From Gymnopus androsaceus JB14 (taxonomy: Eukaryota > Basidiomycota > Agaricomycetes > Agaricales > Omphalotaceae), in the NCBI GenBank assembly GCA_009733575.1, contig ML769399.1, positions 98,653 to 162,652 of the forward strand: a DNA stretch of 64,000 nucleotides, in the 5' to 3' direction. The position numbers were made by a program, and so were the translations under genes. Numbering within the stretch: position 1 is the first letter of the stretch; each line of letters starts with the position of its first letter. A model generated the notes under the pieces. The model searched no databases, was not told where the DNA came from, and saw nothing but the letters and a program-made list of their open reading frames with translations. Below, piece after piece: positions 46,208-57,639 of this stretch.

Positions 46208-47221
46208 ATGAAGAGTCTGAGATAGGTGTAGGTGCTGAATTACAGAAAGATTTGTTAGCCACTTACCAACTATTGGAAATCAAGTACACACCTTGATACG
46301 TTTGGATGAAAGTAAATTGTAAAGTCAGATGTCAATGGAGAATGTGTGATCACAAATCCTGCAATTGTCGCTGCAAAACTAAATATCATTGCAGCATCGG
46401 CCGGCTCTGATGGCACTACATTCTTCAAATTCTTCCCTCCAAGTCCTAGGGCGACAAGAAAGATGACAAGCACTGGGAATCATGCAATGCGCTCATACCT
46501 AGGGGACAACAAAGATGATGAGGTGGCTGCTAGAAGATCGATAGGATAGAGTAGCCGCAGAACAATAACTGTACAGTAACGGTGAGTGCGCTGGAGGGAC
46601 GATCGAGCGATGAATCTTACGAAAAGGGAGATGACCACGACAATGACAATACCAACGCTGTAAAACGAAAACAATCAGTACTCTTGGCAGCAGAACATTG
46701 TCAAAGAAACTCACTTCCAAATAAGATTGCTGTCAGCCACGCTAGCCAGTGTCCCCCAAGGATAGCGTTCAATGTCAATATGCAGAATCCGAACATGTTG
46801 ATGATAAGGCATGATAACCGCAAAGGCAGGATAACCCCCTAATAGCTACAATCGGACCATGTAAACTAAGCCATCTAGTCGGACAAGGTTAAGCTTGAGA
46901 AAGCTCACCCAAAACTGAACCTTGCTTGCATCTGTTGTAGTCCTAGCTTAGGACTCCAAGTTGAGCTGTTGATACGGAGTTAATGATATCTCATTGGTTC
47001 AATGGTGCAAGTTATTTACAAGTACGCGGGGGGTAAACAGCACGAGATTGAAGAAGAATATGACTAGGCGCGACTCTCTAATCCCTAATCCATACGCCAC
47101 AGGACCCAATGTTCCAGCAGAGAACGGCACCCGACAAGATGTTGAAGTTCATGGTAAACCGTATGAAGAAAAGCTTGCAGAGTTGCGTGTCTGTGTGCTC
47201 TTCAATTGGAACGGGAGATAT

Positions 47222-47308
47222 TTATGAAGTCAGTTCTCATCATTCAATGTACATTTTGATCAAAATATGATGATTCTACTTGATTGACATACTTTGAGCG
47301 TGTATTTC

Positions 47309-47358
<50 letters not shown>

Positions 47359-47598
47359 ATGATCATGATCATGCTCCTCCTGCGTACATTGTGTCTAGAA
47401 ATATCTACTTCATTCTCACTTGAGGCCATTGGATCTGGCACATGTCCCTACACTAAGTACTTTAACAGCCTACATTATATATAAGTTAAGCAAATAAAGT
47501 ACATTGATCACTATAGGATGTACAAGCACAATTCACCGAGTACCTCAAGTAGATTGTACTGTCATGCGGCCTCCTTTTCCGATGAGGAATGACATCAT
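47222..47598. mobile_element. 377-bp MITE with (TG)n core
   Basis: AGATAT flanks both sides (47216-47221, 47599-47604) and copy 2 of the permease has the empty site. Imperfect inverted ends: TTATGAAGTCAGTTCTCATC against ATGATGTCATTCCTCATC. A (TG)n run lies inside. A partial second copy is at 58108-58330. Confidence 0.75.
47312..47357 (+). repeat. (TG)23 microsatellite
   Basis: Uninterrupted TG dinucleotides inside the MITE; the partial copy at 58199-58209 has only about five repeats. Confidence 0.95.
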
Positions 47599-48195
47599 AG
47601 ATATTCCTATTACAAGAGATCAATCGCGATCTGAGCAAATAGAATGTAGCGAAAACAAACTTCTGGCCTCCACACCCAGCTTAACAATCTCTTCAAAAAA
47701 TGTTGTAGTTGAGGGAATACCTTGAGGGTGCATTGATATCATCAGTGCTCTTCTCGACGTCACAGCTTATTACGCCTGCATTGTACTTGCATCAAACTTG
47801 CATCTTCTTTGAGCACAGATATCCTAAAGCAGACTGGGATGACAACAACTGAAAAGAGTACAAGAGTGAGAGGAATGGAGTCATTTCGAACAAAGTAAAA
47901 ACAGAAGGAAGTGGTACCATCTTTGAAATAAGTAAATTGATGTTCTGCAGCCTTCTGCTTGCCCAAAAATTGCTCTAGGAGTTCACGTACTTTTCAGGTT
48001 GCCTCAAAGTTCACAGACAACTTTTTTCCAGTCCATCAGACTTGGATTCTGAAACAAAAATATTAATATAATAAAATGGAGTTTACAGTGTAGATTCTTG
48101 AACTTGATGCTTACACACTGAGGCTTGAGCAAAGGTATGGACATTCAAGTAAAATAAAACTTAAAAGATGGAACCTGTCAATTTTGGTACTGTAT

Positions 48196-48692
48196 AGCAA
48201 GGGGCTGCAAACTTTCAAAAAGTTGACTGCAGGTTGAACTTTTTGGAACTAGCCTTTTGGTTGGACTAACTAACTACGTAAGCGTTCCCACGCACCATAT
48301 ATGGTAAATCAAGATTAGATATTGGTATTTTTCTGCCTCAGAGCTAGCAGTTACACTATCCCAAGCTTTTTATAGAGTGTAAATACTATGAATCTTGAAA
48401 GGACAGTTTTTAGAAAACATTGTCACTGAAGTGTTGGAACTTTGGGACCATCTAACACTATGTGACTGGTGTGACAAAAAGATGACTGTCATCTGTAAAA
48501 ATAACAGCAATGGAGGAATCAAAAGAGGAGCTTAATCAGACATCTGGTGGTAAGTGCAATGGACTAAGGAGGTCCCAAAAATGCCCCAAATCACCCATTT
48601 AGAGGGGTGTCAAACTTTTTTTTTTCCGGCCTGATGGCTGGACTAACTAACCAACCCCCGGTCGGGCGCTTAATTCTTTGCAGCCCCTTGCT
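48196..48692. mobile_element. 497-bp MITE, GTAT flanks
   Basis: Inverted ends AGCAAGGGGCTGCAAA / TTTGCAGCCCCTTGCT (16 bp exact) and flanking GTAT on both sides (48192-48195, 48693-48696). The subterminal GGACTAACTAAC word occurs near both ends. No coding capacity; superfamily not determined. Confidence 0.75.
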
Positions 48693-48964
48693 GTATATTG
48701 TGTATAAAGAGTCTATCTAGCTACAAAAAAAAATTACAAGGGCCAGAGCCCTTTGTCTGAGTGGAAGGGATGTCCCAGTGGTCGGTCACAAACTAACTGT
48801 AGTATTGAAGAGAAAAATTTGCGAAAAATATTGTATAAATAAAGATCATAGATCATACAAAAATTGTTATGTATTGATTTTTTTTTAATTAAAAAAATCA
48901 AGGGAAGTTGAAACTCAACAGTAACAAAACAGTAAGCCCGAACTCAGCAGAACAGAAGCTATTT

Positions 48965-50291
48965 TTAGACGATATTGGGGACAGAATTGATTTCCAAGAT
49001 AGGGACATCTTCCAAATGAAAACTGTGCTCATAGGTATTTCCTGTTTGAACCAGAATTACAAGAGCAACAGGATTCAGGGCCTATGGATCAAAGAAAAAC
49101 AGATTAAACAATCTATATCAGATATTGAAACTTGATCTTTAGATGAAAATAGACTTACAGCACTGTATGCATATAATCCAATAAACAGGGTATGGGCATC
49201 ATCAACCGGAGAAAAATCAGCTGTCTGAATATCTAGTGCATTGAAGATGACAGTAGCTATCTTTTATAAAGTTATAACTTTGGGTATTGCCTGGCACTTG
49301 ATAAGATACGGACCTGAACCACACCAAAAATTGCCCCAGACTCAACCAAAATCAGAAGGATCGCTCCCACTTGGGTTGTCTTGTTGCGTGATATTTTACG
49401 GGTTGATCTGCGGTGGGTCCTAAAAACATTACACTCTATAAGTATCTTGGAAGTGAACCTTGAAGTGCTCAATGCCCACCATGCCCGATGGGCTATCAGG
49501 AGTGTTGCAACAACATTTACTGTCAAATTGAGCACTATACTGAGCCAGTCCAATGTTACAGTATTATCAATGAGGTTGATCACTTCTTGAGCAATGCTGC
49601 TGCCTAAATCATTTAGGCAGCAGCATGAACACATGTCAGTATTCATGCCAATGACAGCAGACAAAGAGCTCACCTATATCTGCTAGTAAGATAATCAGCA
49701 GTGACCACCTAATCAGCCTGTTTTCTGCCCATAGTGCCCATGCTCTCCAAACAATAGCAACATCAGCAATTAATATCTGTATGTGCATTAGGGGATAAAA
49801 TCAGTTTTCATGAAATGAGATATTCATCATGAAATTCTGAGACCAGGGGTTTAAAATGTTTGCTACTATGACTTTCAAGCTGGCAGCCATTCCCTGTGCT
49901 AAGAGACCCCTGAAAGTGGCACCACAAGGAAAAACTTGACAGAAATCAAATTGGCTGCAGTATATGCAAAAGTGGAAAGAGCTGTCATCGTAAATCCTGC
50001 CAACAGGAGTGCAATCAAGCCTTTACGTGCCCATCCATTACTTTCTTTGTGCCTACAGTGTGGTTTTGGGTGTTAGTATCACAGGTTACGGAACTTCAAA
50101 ACAAGCGCACAAGATGATATGCATGCTAATGATGAAAGCCAGCACGTAGACCCCTGATAACAATGTGTTAAATGAATTTTGCTTTATAAAAATTGCTCAC
50201 CAGAGATTACATCAGTAAATATCATAGCAGCAATATTTTCAAAATATTCCTTTCCAGTAACTGCAATTTGTTCTGACTCTTCTGGTGTCAT
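48965..50291 (-). CDS. Multi-spanning membrane protein of unknown function (agaricomycete 7TM type)
   Basis: Minus-strand multi-exon gene starting MTPEESEQIAVTGKEYFENI at 50291 (exons 50291-50201 and 50153-50090 are certain; exon 3 starts 50052). Hydrophobic segments follow: SGVYVLAFIISMHIILCACF, ARKGLIALLLAGFTMTAL, ILIADVAIVWRAWALW, SLLIILLAD, LDWLSIVLNLTVNVVATLL with HRAW, then QVGAILLILVESGAIFGVVQ, and a last pair around HTLFIGLYAYSA and ALNPVALVI. It ends at 48965 after EINSVPNIV. This is the layout of the large uncharacterised family of seven-helix proteins in mushrooms (R-A-W motif after helix 4, LLVESG in helix 6). Function unknown, presumably plasma membrane. Exact borders of the middle exons are uncertain. 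Confidence 0.75.
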
Positions 50292-50815
50292 GGTATAAGA
50301 TGTTATGTTAAGTATTGTCGGGAGGGTACTTCTTGCCTTCTACTTAGGATGGGCCTAATTTATACCATTGCTTCAACACCTTGAATTTATATTCAGAACA
50401 CTCATAGCGTTGGAGATAGAGTGTCCGACTTGATTCAATGAAATATATCATGAATTGACATGAAACAGAATCAACCAAATGTTAAAGGCAAATTTATCTT
50501 GATCAAATCAGATTCGGGATTGTTCCTGCGTGATCCGGTGAGTATCGAAACAAAACATCATGCCAGTTATGTTTCGATTTTGCAGAGCTTGTGCCTCGTC
50601 GGAACCAGTGTTCATTTTCTGCCACTTAAAAATGATCATAGCTGTTCGGAGCTCCGAGGAGCTCGGAGACGAGTCGGGGGTTATATCCATATCATACACC
50701 ATCATCTCCAACAGTCTTGAATCTGAAAATGAAAGAAATTGGGTCCCAGGATAGCAGAGAAAAGTTTCGTGAGAGGCGTCCACCAACTCAACTTGAATTG
50801 AACTGGTTGCAGGAT
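50292..50815. other. Intergenic, one doubtful ORF
   Basis: A 105-codon minus-strand frame (50825-50508) has no recognised domain and begins inside a CATCAGC-type element end; not called. Confidence 0.35.
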
Positions 50816-50910
50816 ATATCAGCAAAACTTGGGTGGTCTCACGTCCCTCTGTACAGCGATTGATGATAAGTGATAAAGGTCAATCAAGATCAACTGCTGT
50901 ACAGAGGGCA
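50816..50910. repeat. Degenerate CATCAGC-end element
   Basis: ATCAGCAAAACTTGGGTG at the left, then CCCTCTGTACAGC and its exact inverse GCTGTACAGAGGG about 45 bp later. The right end is not preserved. Confidence 0.5.
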
Positions 50911-50928
50911 GATTAGGAGGGGGAGCTT

Positions 50929-51165
50929 GCTCGAGGCTAACAAGAATATCTCATCATATGGATTCTTCCCACAGGCGTAGTGCCTTTCGGAGACAAGCCT
51001 GATAAGTTGTTTTCTCCTGGGGGCGCCCTCACACTCGGCGTGAAACTTCTCAAAGCTGTGAAAAGAACTGGGAAGCAAGGATTTCAAAAATGGCCTGAAG
51101 ATTTTACGCTGGTGGAAGGGTGGGAGTTTGAAGCTAATGCCAGCAGATAGGAGATAGCGTATAGA
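50929..51165 (+). pseudogene. Fragment of the secreted-protein family (duplicate)
   Basis: Encodes IIWILPTGVVPFGDKPDKLF, then ALTLGVKLLKAVKRTGKQGF and PEDFTLV, matching exon 2 of the gene at 43438. The signal-peptide exon is missing, the frame shifts at both sides, and the C-terminal third is mostly gone. It occupies the same position relative to permease copy 2 as the intact gene does to copy 1. Confidence 0.8.
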
Positions 51166-52031
51166 GGACGGCAGCGTAGTGAAGTGCTTTGATGGTGTAG
51201 ATGACATACTGTGCATAGTAGTGATTAAAATTTCGTAGTACAGATGTATACATGTAACAGGAGGATTCGGACCTTCTTCCGAATTCGAAGGGCAAGATGT
51301 CGTTGTTATCAAGCTGCGATAGCATCGACAGAGGTTTCCGTTCCTCGGTATAGAAACATGCCTGAAAAAGTACTAATTAGATGCGTTGCGATAGGATATG
51401 ACGAAGCCATCTGAGACGGTACAGGATCTACTCAGAATTTTTGATTGGACAGACAACGAAGGGGATAAGGCGGATTATATAGGTCATTGGTACGGTAAAG
51501 GCAAAAATAATTACATTTCTCAGCGAGGTCCCCAATATTTTATTTGCAGGGATAGAGCTTCCTAGTGATATGGGGATTGCTGGTATAGAGTGTGGAATAC
51601 GGACTTGGGGGGAGGGATATATGAGCTTTAAAGCCTCACTTTAGACGACTAAAGGAACTGAATTGCTAGACTCGAAAAAGTTGGTGGTGGATCCGGATAT
51701 CTGCCTCCTATAGTCATCAATTGGTTGCGTTGAACATCTTGTTCTCAGAGTGGATGGTGCCCAGTGCTGCGCATTAAGAGCGTCGAAAATGCATGGGCAG
51801 TGTCAGACGAACATAATCTAGACATATCAGTTTACAAGCCAAAGCGAAATCCATATAACCTTATAATTCGTTTTGTGCTTTCAAATTGCTCACAGTAGTC
51901 ACATGACGAGCTCAACCAAGGCATGAATAGAACTCACTTACGTTGGACCCTCAGATAAGAACTTGTCGAGTTGACCACGACAAGGACCAGTGTACTCGAG
52001 CAGAAATATCTCGTTCGATTCACACTAACGT
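51166..52031. other. Intergenic part of the segmental duplication
   Basis: 51780-51950 matches 44085-44240 (for instance ATATCAGTTTACAAGCCAAA), extending the duplicated block between the secreted-protein and permease genes. No gene seen. Confidence 0.6.
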
Positions 52032-53976
52032 CTATAGTACCCCTCTCAGTCTAATTTCCAACGCCCTGAATGGCACGTACAACAAAGCAGTAACAGCAAC
52101 GCCACCTCAAACCCAATATCACCCGTTTTATCCGCTACAGGGCCAGTAAACCATATCTGCGACATACACGGCACGACAAGGCCAAATGAAGTCACTCCAG
52201 CTGCAATGCCTGCTAGACCCGAAGGTAGTCGTTTGGGAACATTCCAATTCTGAAGATGATACTCGGAGAATTGTCGTTTTCTGAAAATCCAGTGCTCTAT
52301 GAGAACAACAGCGATAAAAGCTGAACACCAGTATCCGATCAGTCCAAGGAAGTTTTCAAGCGTGTCGTAGAATTTGTGAGATCCGACTATTGCGATTGGG
52401 AGGACGCTGCAGAAGAAGCAAGGATCAGTACGAGTCAAACCATGAATGAAGATGGAACGCACCTACATAGCTGTTGCAACGATGGAGAATACGTATCGCG
52501 GAACGACTATCAATATCGGAATGAACAGTTGGATGTTCAACGAGATCGAGTAGAACGTAGCCGCAATATTACCCGCGACAGGAAAAACTCAAGAGCACGG
52601 TTAGGAATTTCCCAAAGTTGCCCACAGGGCTCAACATTGCCTCCAATAGACCTCCAACAGTTGGAGTTGTTGTATCCTGCTCCCAAGCAGGAACAGCGGA
52701 TGCAGCCGCTGCAACTGCAGCACCTAAACATTGGACACTTGTGATGGGGATGAAGAGTCCGAGATAGGTGTAGAGGAAGATCTTTGGTGCTAGATCAAAG
52801 AAAGATTCGTTAGCCAAGTAATCAACTATTGGAAATCAGGTACGCACCTTGACACGCTTGGATGAAAGTAGATCGTAAAATCAGATGCCAACGGAGAATA
52901 CGTGATCACAAATCCTGCAATCGTCGCCGCAAAACTAAATATTGTCGCAGCGTCAGCCGGCTCTGACGGCGGTACGTCCTTCAAATTCTTCCCTCCGAGT
53001 CCTAGGGCGACAAGAAAGACGACAAGCACTGGGAACCATGCAACGCGCTCGTACCTGGGAGAAGACAATATGATGAACTTGCTGCTACAAGATCGATGAG
53101 AATCCACATACCAAGTGAGGACAGAGTAGCCGCAGAACGATAGCTATACAGTAACGTTGAGTGTGCTGGAGGGAAGATCGAGCGACGAATCTTACGAAGA
53201 GGGAGATGATCACGACAATGACGATGCCAGCGCTGTAAAATCGAAGCAATCAGTATTCTTGGCAGCAGAACATCGTCAAAGACACTCACTTCCAAGTAAG
53301 ATTCCCGTCAGCCACGCTAGCCAGCGTCTGTCCCCCAAGGAATAGCGTTCAATATGCAGAATCCGAACATGTTGATGAGATTCAATATGCAAGGCAGAAT
53401 AACCCCGTAATAGCTGCAATCGGACCATGTAAGTGATCTTGGACAAGATTAGGCTCAGGAAAGCTCACCCAAAACTAAACCTTGCTTGCACCATCTGTCG
53501 TAATCCTAGCTTAGGACCCCATGTTGAGCTGTTGATACGGAGTTAATAAGATCCCATTGGTTCGATGCGCAAGTTATTCACAAGTACGCGGGAGGTAAAC
53601 AACACAACAGATTGAAGAAGAGTATGACTAGGCAGGACTCTCTAATCCCTAATCCATACGCCACAGGACCCAATGTTCCAGCGGAGAACGACAAGATGTT
53701 GAAGTTCATGGTGAACCATATGAAGAAAAGCTTGTAGAATTGCGTGTCTGTGCGCTCTTCAATTGGAACGGGAGATATTCCTATTACAAAAGATCAAACA
53801 CGATCTGAACGAATCGAGCGCAGGAGAAATAAACCTCTTGTCTCCACACCCCAGCTTAACAATCTTTTTGTAAAAATATTGTAGGTGGAGGAATGACTTG
53901 AGGGTGCATCGATATCATCAGCGCTCTTCTCGACGTCACGGCCTGGTACGCCTGCATCTTCTTTGAGCACAGACAT
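52032..53976 (-). pseudogene. NCS1 (Fcy2-type) purine-cytosine permease, copy 2
   Basis: Start ATG at 53976 (MSVLKEDAGVPGRDVEKSAD). Spliced blocks are WGVETRG/ISPVPIEERTDTQFYKL, NFNILSFSAGTLGPVAYGLG, ESCLVILFFNLL, GPKLGLRQMVQARFSFG, YYGVILPCILNLINMFGF, YERVAWFPVLVVFLVALG, FSFAATIAGFVITYSPLASD, YTYLGLFIPITSVQCLG, FYSISLNIQLFIPILIVVPR, HWIFRKRQFSEYHLQNWN and DIGFEVAL, stop at 52032. The order fits a 12-helix nucleobase:proton symporter of the plasma membrane. Two single-base insertions relative to copy 1 break the frame, near 53345 and near 52585, where copy 1 reads through. Sequencing error cannot be excluded; otherwise it is a young pseudogene. Confidence 0.85.
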
Positions 53977-54218
53977 CCTGAAGCACACTGGGACGACGAC
54001 GACGTTGAAAAGAGTACGAGAGTGGGAGGAATGAAGTCATTTCGAACGAAGTAAAAACCGAAAGAAGTGGCACTGGTTCGGCATCTTTGAAATAAAGCGC
54101 CCTGACCGACGGTTCGCCGTTCCGAGTCAATTCCAAGTTGTTCCGTTCCGCTTTCCGAAATTGCACAAGAGCTTCGTCCAGTTCCTATTCTACCTCATAA
54201 TAAATTTATATCGATAAG

Positions 54219-55323
54219 ATGGATCAAGACAACTGCAAGGATCCTGGAATACTCCTACGAGTGGGGAGGTAAACTGGCTCGAATTTCCTGTAGACTCTTT
54301 ATTTCGCTAAATATCTTGCAGACCTATTCCTCTGCCAGGACAAAACACTACACAAAAGATAGTGACCTCTTATTTCTTGCCCTCTAATGAAGAAGAACGC
54401 AAACGGTACCGTTACCCATTGATGTAAATCCGCGGTCAGAAAGCTCATAATATTTTGTCTAGGCTAGACATGCAGAACCAATTTCTTACAAAGGTTATGT
54501 TCGAGGGGAAGCTAATCTGCGTCCCGCAGCTGAAACTCCTACCGGGAGACGAGATACTCGAGACCGCTACAGGGACTGGTTTGTCAATTCATAAATTCGG
54601 AGTTGAATTAGTACTAACGATTTCTTTGGTCACACAGGTATCTGGCTAGTCGAACTGGCCAAAGAAATTCCCTCTACAATTGTTTTAACTGGTATCGATA
54701 TTGAGCAACGCCTCTTCCCCGTGCAACATCCAGAGAACCGTATCACTTTCCTTTCGCACTCGGTTACACATCTTCCTGTATCGTGGAGCAACAAGTTCAA
54801 ACTCGTCAATCAGCGATTACTCTTTGGCGCGCTCACGCTGGAACAGTGGAGAATGTGCTTTCGGGAAATCTATCGCGTTCTGGAACCGGGAGGGTGGGTT
54901 CAGCTCCTAGAGGGCGGTCCCGATGTCACAACATGCAGTGGTCCCAACATGAGATCCTTGTTGGACTCATTGTTGATGCTGTTTCGGATCCGGAACCTTG
55001 TGCCTGATGTACAGTACAACATTGACAAGCTACTTGGTGAAAGCGGTTTTATCAATGTACATAAGCGGACAACTGCCATTCCGAGGCTTGGACAGGGTGC
55101 AAAGTTGGAGTACTCGGAGTACGAGGATTATAAAAAGATCGTAATGACCTTTTTTGCAACGGCTAAGCCGAGCTTGCTCGCGACGGGCCGGTTTGAATCA
55201 GAGGTGGAGTATGATAGGTTGCTGAAGGGAATGGACGACGAATGGAATATTCCGTCCCTGGCCTTGTCACGGTGGGACTGGACTGTTGCTTATGCACAGA
55301 AACCACTAGAAGAGAATCACTAA
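54219..55323 (+). CDS. Class I SAM-dependent methyltransferase
   Basis: Exons 54219-54268, 54322-54405, 54463-54578 and 54638-55323 join in phase to 311 aa. Motif I is ILETATGTGIWLVELAKEIP (SAM-binding Gly loop). Motif II has VLTGIDIEQRLFP. After these come WSNKFKLVNQRLLFGALT and IYRVLEPGGWVQLLEGGPD (post-I/motif III), the signature of the fungal LaeA/UMTA-like methyltransferases with the LVNQRLL segment. The C-terminus ends with a WDWTVAYAQK block. Substrate unknown; relatives act in secondary metabolism or as regulators in the cytosol or nucleus. No lesions. It lies immediately beyond the duplicated permease and is transcribed divergently from it. Confidence 0.85.
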
Positions 55324-55909
55324 ATACTTTGCAGGAAGCCTTGAATTCACCCTGTGTTCTATGTGATCACCCAAAGAAGGAAGAGAAAATTACAAAAAGG
55401 CGACAGTAGTAAGAAGTGAAAATAAGAACTTGTAATGCTAAGGTTCAATTGAAGGACTGAGCATCATTTTTCCATCTATGATGTGTTAGCACGCATTTAT
55501 ATGCAGTTTGCTACCTCATACCGAATCATCTTCATCAGCCATTCCCACTACCCAACATTCTAAGTATCCGCAATTTCCGAAATCCCAGTAACCACTACCA
55601 TCATCCCCATCCTGTCCAGGTGCCATAGTGGCTCTTAGACGGTTTCATCCACCTTGCGAGACACAAACTGTAATACAACCGAAAGTAGTCAATCTACACC
55701 GTCGATCGCTACATCTGGAATCGGGCAGCCAACGGGATGAAACCAAGCTGATGAAGGCTGGGTCGTCGAATGTAGCTGCCTCGGTTTTCAGGGTAAGACA
55801 GCACAACCTCGGAAGAAGGAGGACCGGGGAAGTGGTCAGATCTTTCAAAGCAGAGGCATATAAGCTCTTGAAGAATTTTGATGATATAGGGGTGGAGTCG
55901 GGAGGAACC
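55324..55909. other. Intergenic, no convincing gene
   Basis: A 95-codon frame at 55628-55915 has no recognised domain. Otherwise the 3' flank of the methyltransferase and of the minus-strand LRR-like fragment. Confidence 0.4.
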
Positions 55910-56748
55910 CTATAATCGGTGATGAAGAGCTCCTGATAGGGAAGGAAGGATGGCCAGGACAGATATCGGGAAAGATTTCAAAAATAACTTTGTTATGTTG
56001 CAGGAAGATCTCAACAAAAATGCATTGAATATGGAGTTTGGCCACATCCGAGAATAAACAGAGTTACCAAATGCCTGAAGACGAAGTTCAAGCAATGACA
56101 AGAAGGTAAACAATGGAAAGACAATTTCCACTAAAACATTACTGTTGACAGAGCCATTGGCCTTTATTTTGAGCGAGGCAATGAGATAGGAAGTCCGGGA
56201 GGGTGTGAGGGGTGTCAAGGCATGGTTATGTGCTTCTGATTCGGATAAGGATAGGGTAGTGAGACTGGGGCATAGATTCATGAATCCGTTCAGTGTACAA
56301 GCAAGAATATTAAGATTTGTGACCTGATGCCATGGGAAATGTGATAGCTTCCATATTCTGTTAATGTAGAGTTTATGAAGTTTTGGTGCCTTTTCAAAGA
56401 TATCCAGCTCATTTCCATTGAGCATGAATGGATCCCTAAGGCTTTCAAGAAGAAGAAAATCCAAGCTACGGTGAATAAAATTTTGGACTTTGCAATCACC
56501 ATCATATTGAAAGTGCCTCCAATGTTGGGAATGCTGAAGAAGAAGGTCGAAATAAAGAGAGTGGCTATCCCATCCTGACAAATTCAAGTCAATTTCTAGG
56601 GGAAATTCGCCTGAACGTTTCAGGAAAAGCTCAAGTGCATCAGTAAACGCATTCGAAATCTTTCCTGATTCATTAGACAATGCAAGCTCCAGTCTGAGCC
56701 GAGGCCAGAGGCTAGCAGCTGACAGAGCTACTGAACGCCATCAACTAC
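55910..56748 (-). CDS. F-box/LRR-like protein, N-terminus missing or on unseen exon
   Basis: Open frame ending at 55910. Its upstream edge, after an AG at about 56749, reads WRSVALSAASLWPRLRLELA, the segment that follows the F-box in mushroom F-box/LRR proteins. ALELFLKRSGEFPLEIDLNL follows, then LRR-like text (PSLTTLSLSES; VTNLNILACTL). The F-box itself is not visible upstream, where only unrelated repeats lie, so this may be a truncated copy. Presumed role: SCF ubiquitin ligase adaptor. Distinct in sequence from the F-box gene at 15531. Confidence 0.6.
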
Positions 56749-57042
56749 AAGTGGCACTTACAGCCAAAGCTGGGAGAAATATAATGGGAGAAGAAATGTG
56801 TTAACGGATGGTGCCCAAGCGCCCATGCCGAAGTAGTATGATCGGGAGTTAATTACTAACCTGGGTCGGAGCAACGACCCCTTTAAGTCTCGTTGCTCCC
56901 AACCAGGTACGATACCCTTTGAACTTAAAGCCTTGTACAACTAATAAACTCTCATTGCTCCGAACCAGTTCTACCAGATGTCTTCATTAAATCACACAAC
57001 CGTTAATAAAATGGAAGTCGGCGGCTTTTGTTCCAGAGACCA
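56749..57042. other. Intergenic, possible upstream exon region
   Basis: A stem of CGTTGCTCC and GGAGCAACG (about 56868-56900) is the only structure noticed; no F-box exon was found. Confidence 0.35.
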
Positions 57043-57188
57043 CATCAGCAAAACCTGGGTGTACTGGACAGCGCTGGATAGCGCTGTCCAGCACCCATAG
57101 CACCCTTAGCAAGGTCCCCATCTATCCAGAGCTATGGACTGCTATGGATTGCTATGGATTGCTATGGATTTCACGGGAACATCAGCTG
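57043..57188. repeat. Small CATCAGC-end element (copy C)
   Basis: Begins CATCAGCAAAACCTGGGTG and ends TTTCACGGGAACATCAG. The interior has GGACAGCGCTGGATAGCGC and four GCTATGGATT repeats. It is the inverse-oriented relative of copy B (3817-3976). Confidence 0.6.
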
Positions 57189-57639
57189 TCGTTCAATTCA
57201 ATGCTAAATGTCTTATGCATTTGAATTGTTTTAAGAATCATAAAATTGAACGATGGCGGAATAAAATCATTTATGTCTTCATGTGTATATAGATTATAGT
57301 ACATATGTAGTTCTAGGATGATAGATCATAGTGTAGCAAACTAACTAAAAGTCTAGTACTACTTAGTATAACTATGTGTTACTTAGTACTATGAGACCAT
57401 ACTAAAAGTGTCGGCCCTTGTATGCAAGCATTAAATAAAGACATACTGTGAATATTCAGTGAACTTAAGTGACCGAGAATCAAGACAGAGTTGGACAATC
57501 AAGACAAAGTTGGAGTTTCAATGCAGATGATTCTGCATTTCTTATATACTGTTGGGGGGAGAGAATGACAAGTGTCAGATGGCTGTCAAATGGTGATACG
57601 GGTCAATGATCCCATAGAACCTCATAGCAACCCATAGCA
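57189..57639. other. Intergenic, no gene seen
   Basis: AT-rich. It ends in CATAGCA words that continue at 58037-58110 on the other side of the next element, suggesting that element is nested in another CATAGCA-type element. Confidence 0.4.

Larger units (their letters stand above)
44331..47822 (-). pseudogene. NCS1 (Fcy2-type) purine-cytosine permease, copy 1
   Basis: Clear homolog of copy 2 at 52032-53976. Blocks on the minus strand are YKLFFIWFTMNFN-type sequence near the N-terminus, LGLGGKNL, FSFAATIAGFVITHSPLTSD, LLSLSIAGNIAATFYSIS, HWIFRKRQFSEYHLQNWN and VPCMSQIWFTGP, with a stop at 44331. The family imports cytosine/purines with H+ across the plasma membrane through 12 helices. Lesions: the start codon reads ATA (47822-47820) where copy 2 has ATG, a short deletion lies near the second helix region, a 1143-bp foldback element is inserted (45065-46207) and a 377-bp MITE near the N-terminus (47222-47598). 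Confidence 0.85.

Noticed and set aside
47312..47357. (TG)23 as a regulatory Z-DNA element
   Set aside because: It lies within a MITE in a dead gene, so microsatellite growth explains it more simply.
48874..48901. A/T-rich inverted repeat as a terminator
   Set aside because: It lies downstream of the minus-strand 7TM gene, but fungal polymerase II ends are not hairpin-defined; simple low-complexity sequence explains it.
33249..55323. Secondary-metabolite cluster (Zn2Cys6 factor, permease, LaeA-like methyltransferase)
   Set aside because: No backbone enzyme is present, the genes are separated by transposons, and LCB2 is a housekeeping gene, so co-location is not evidence of a cluster.
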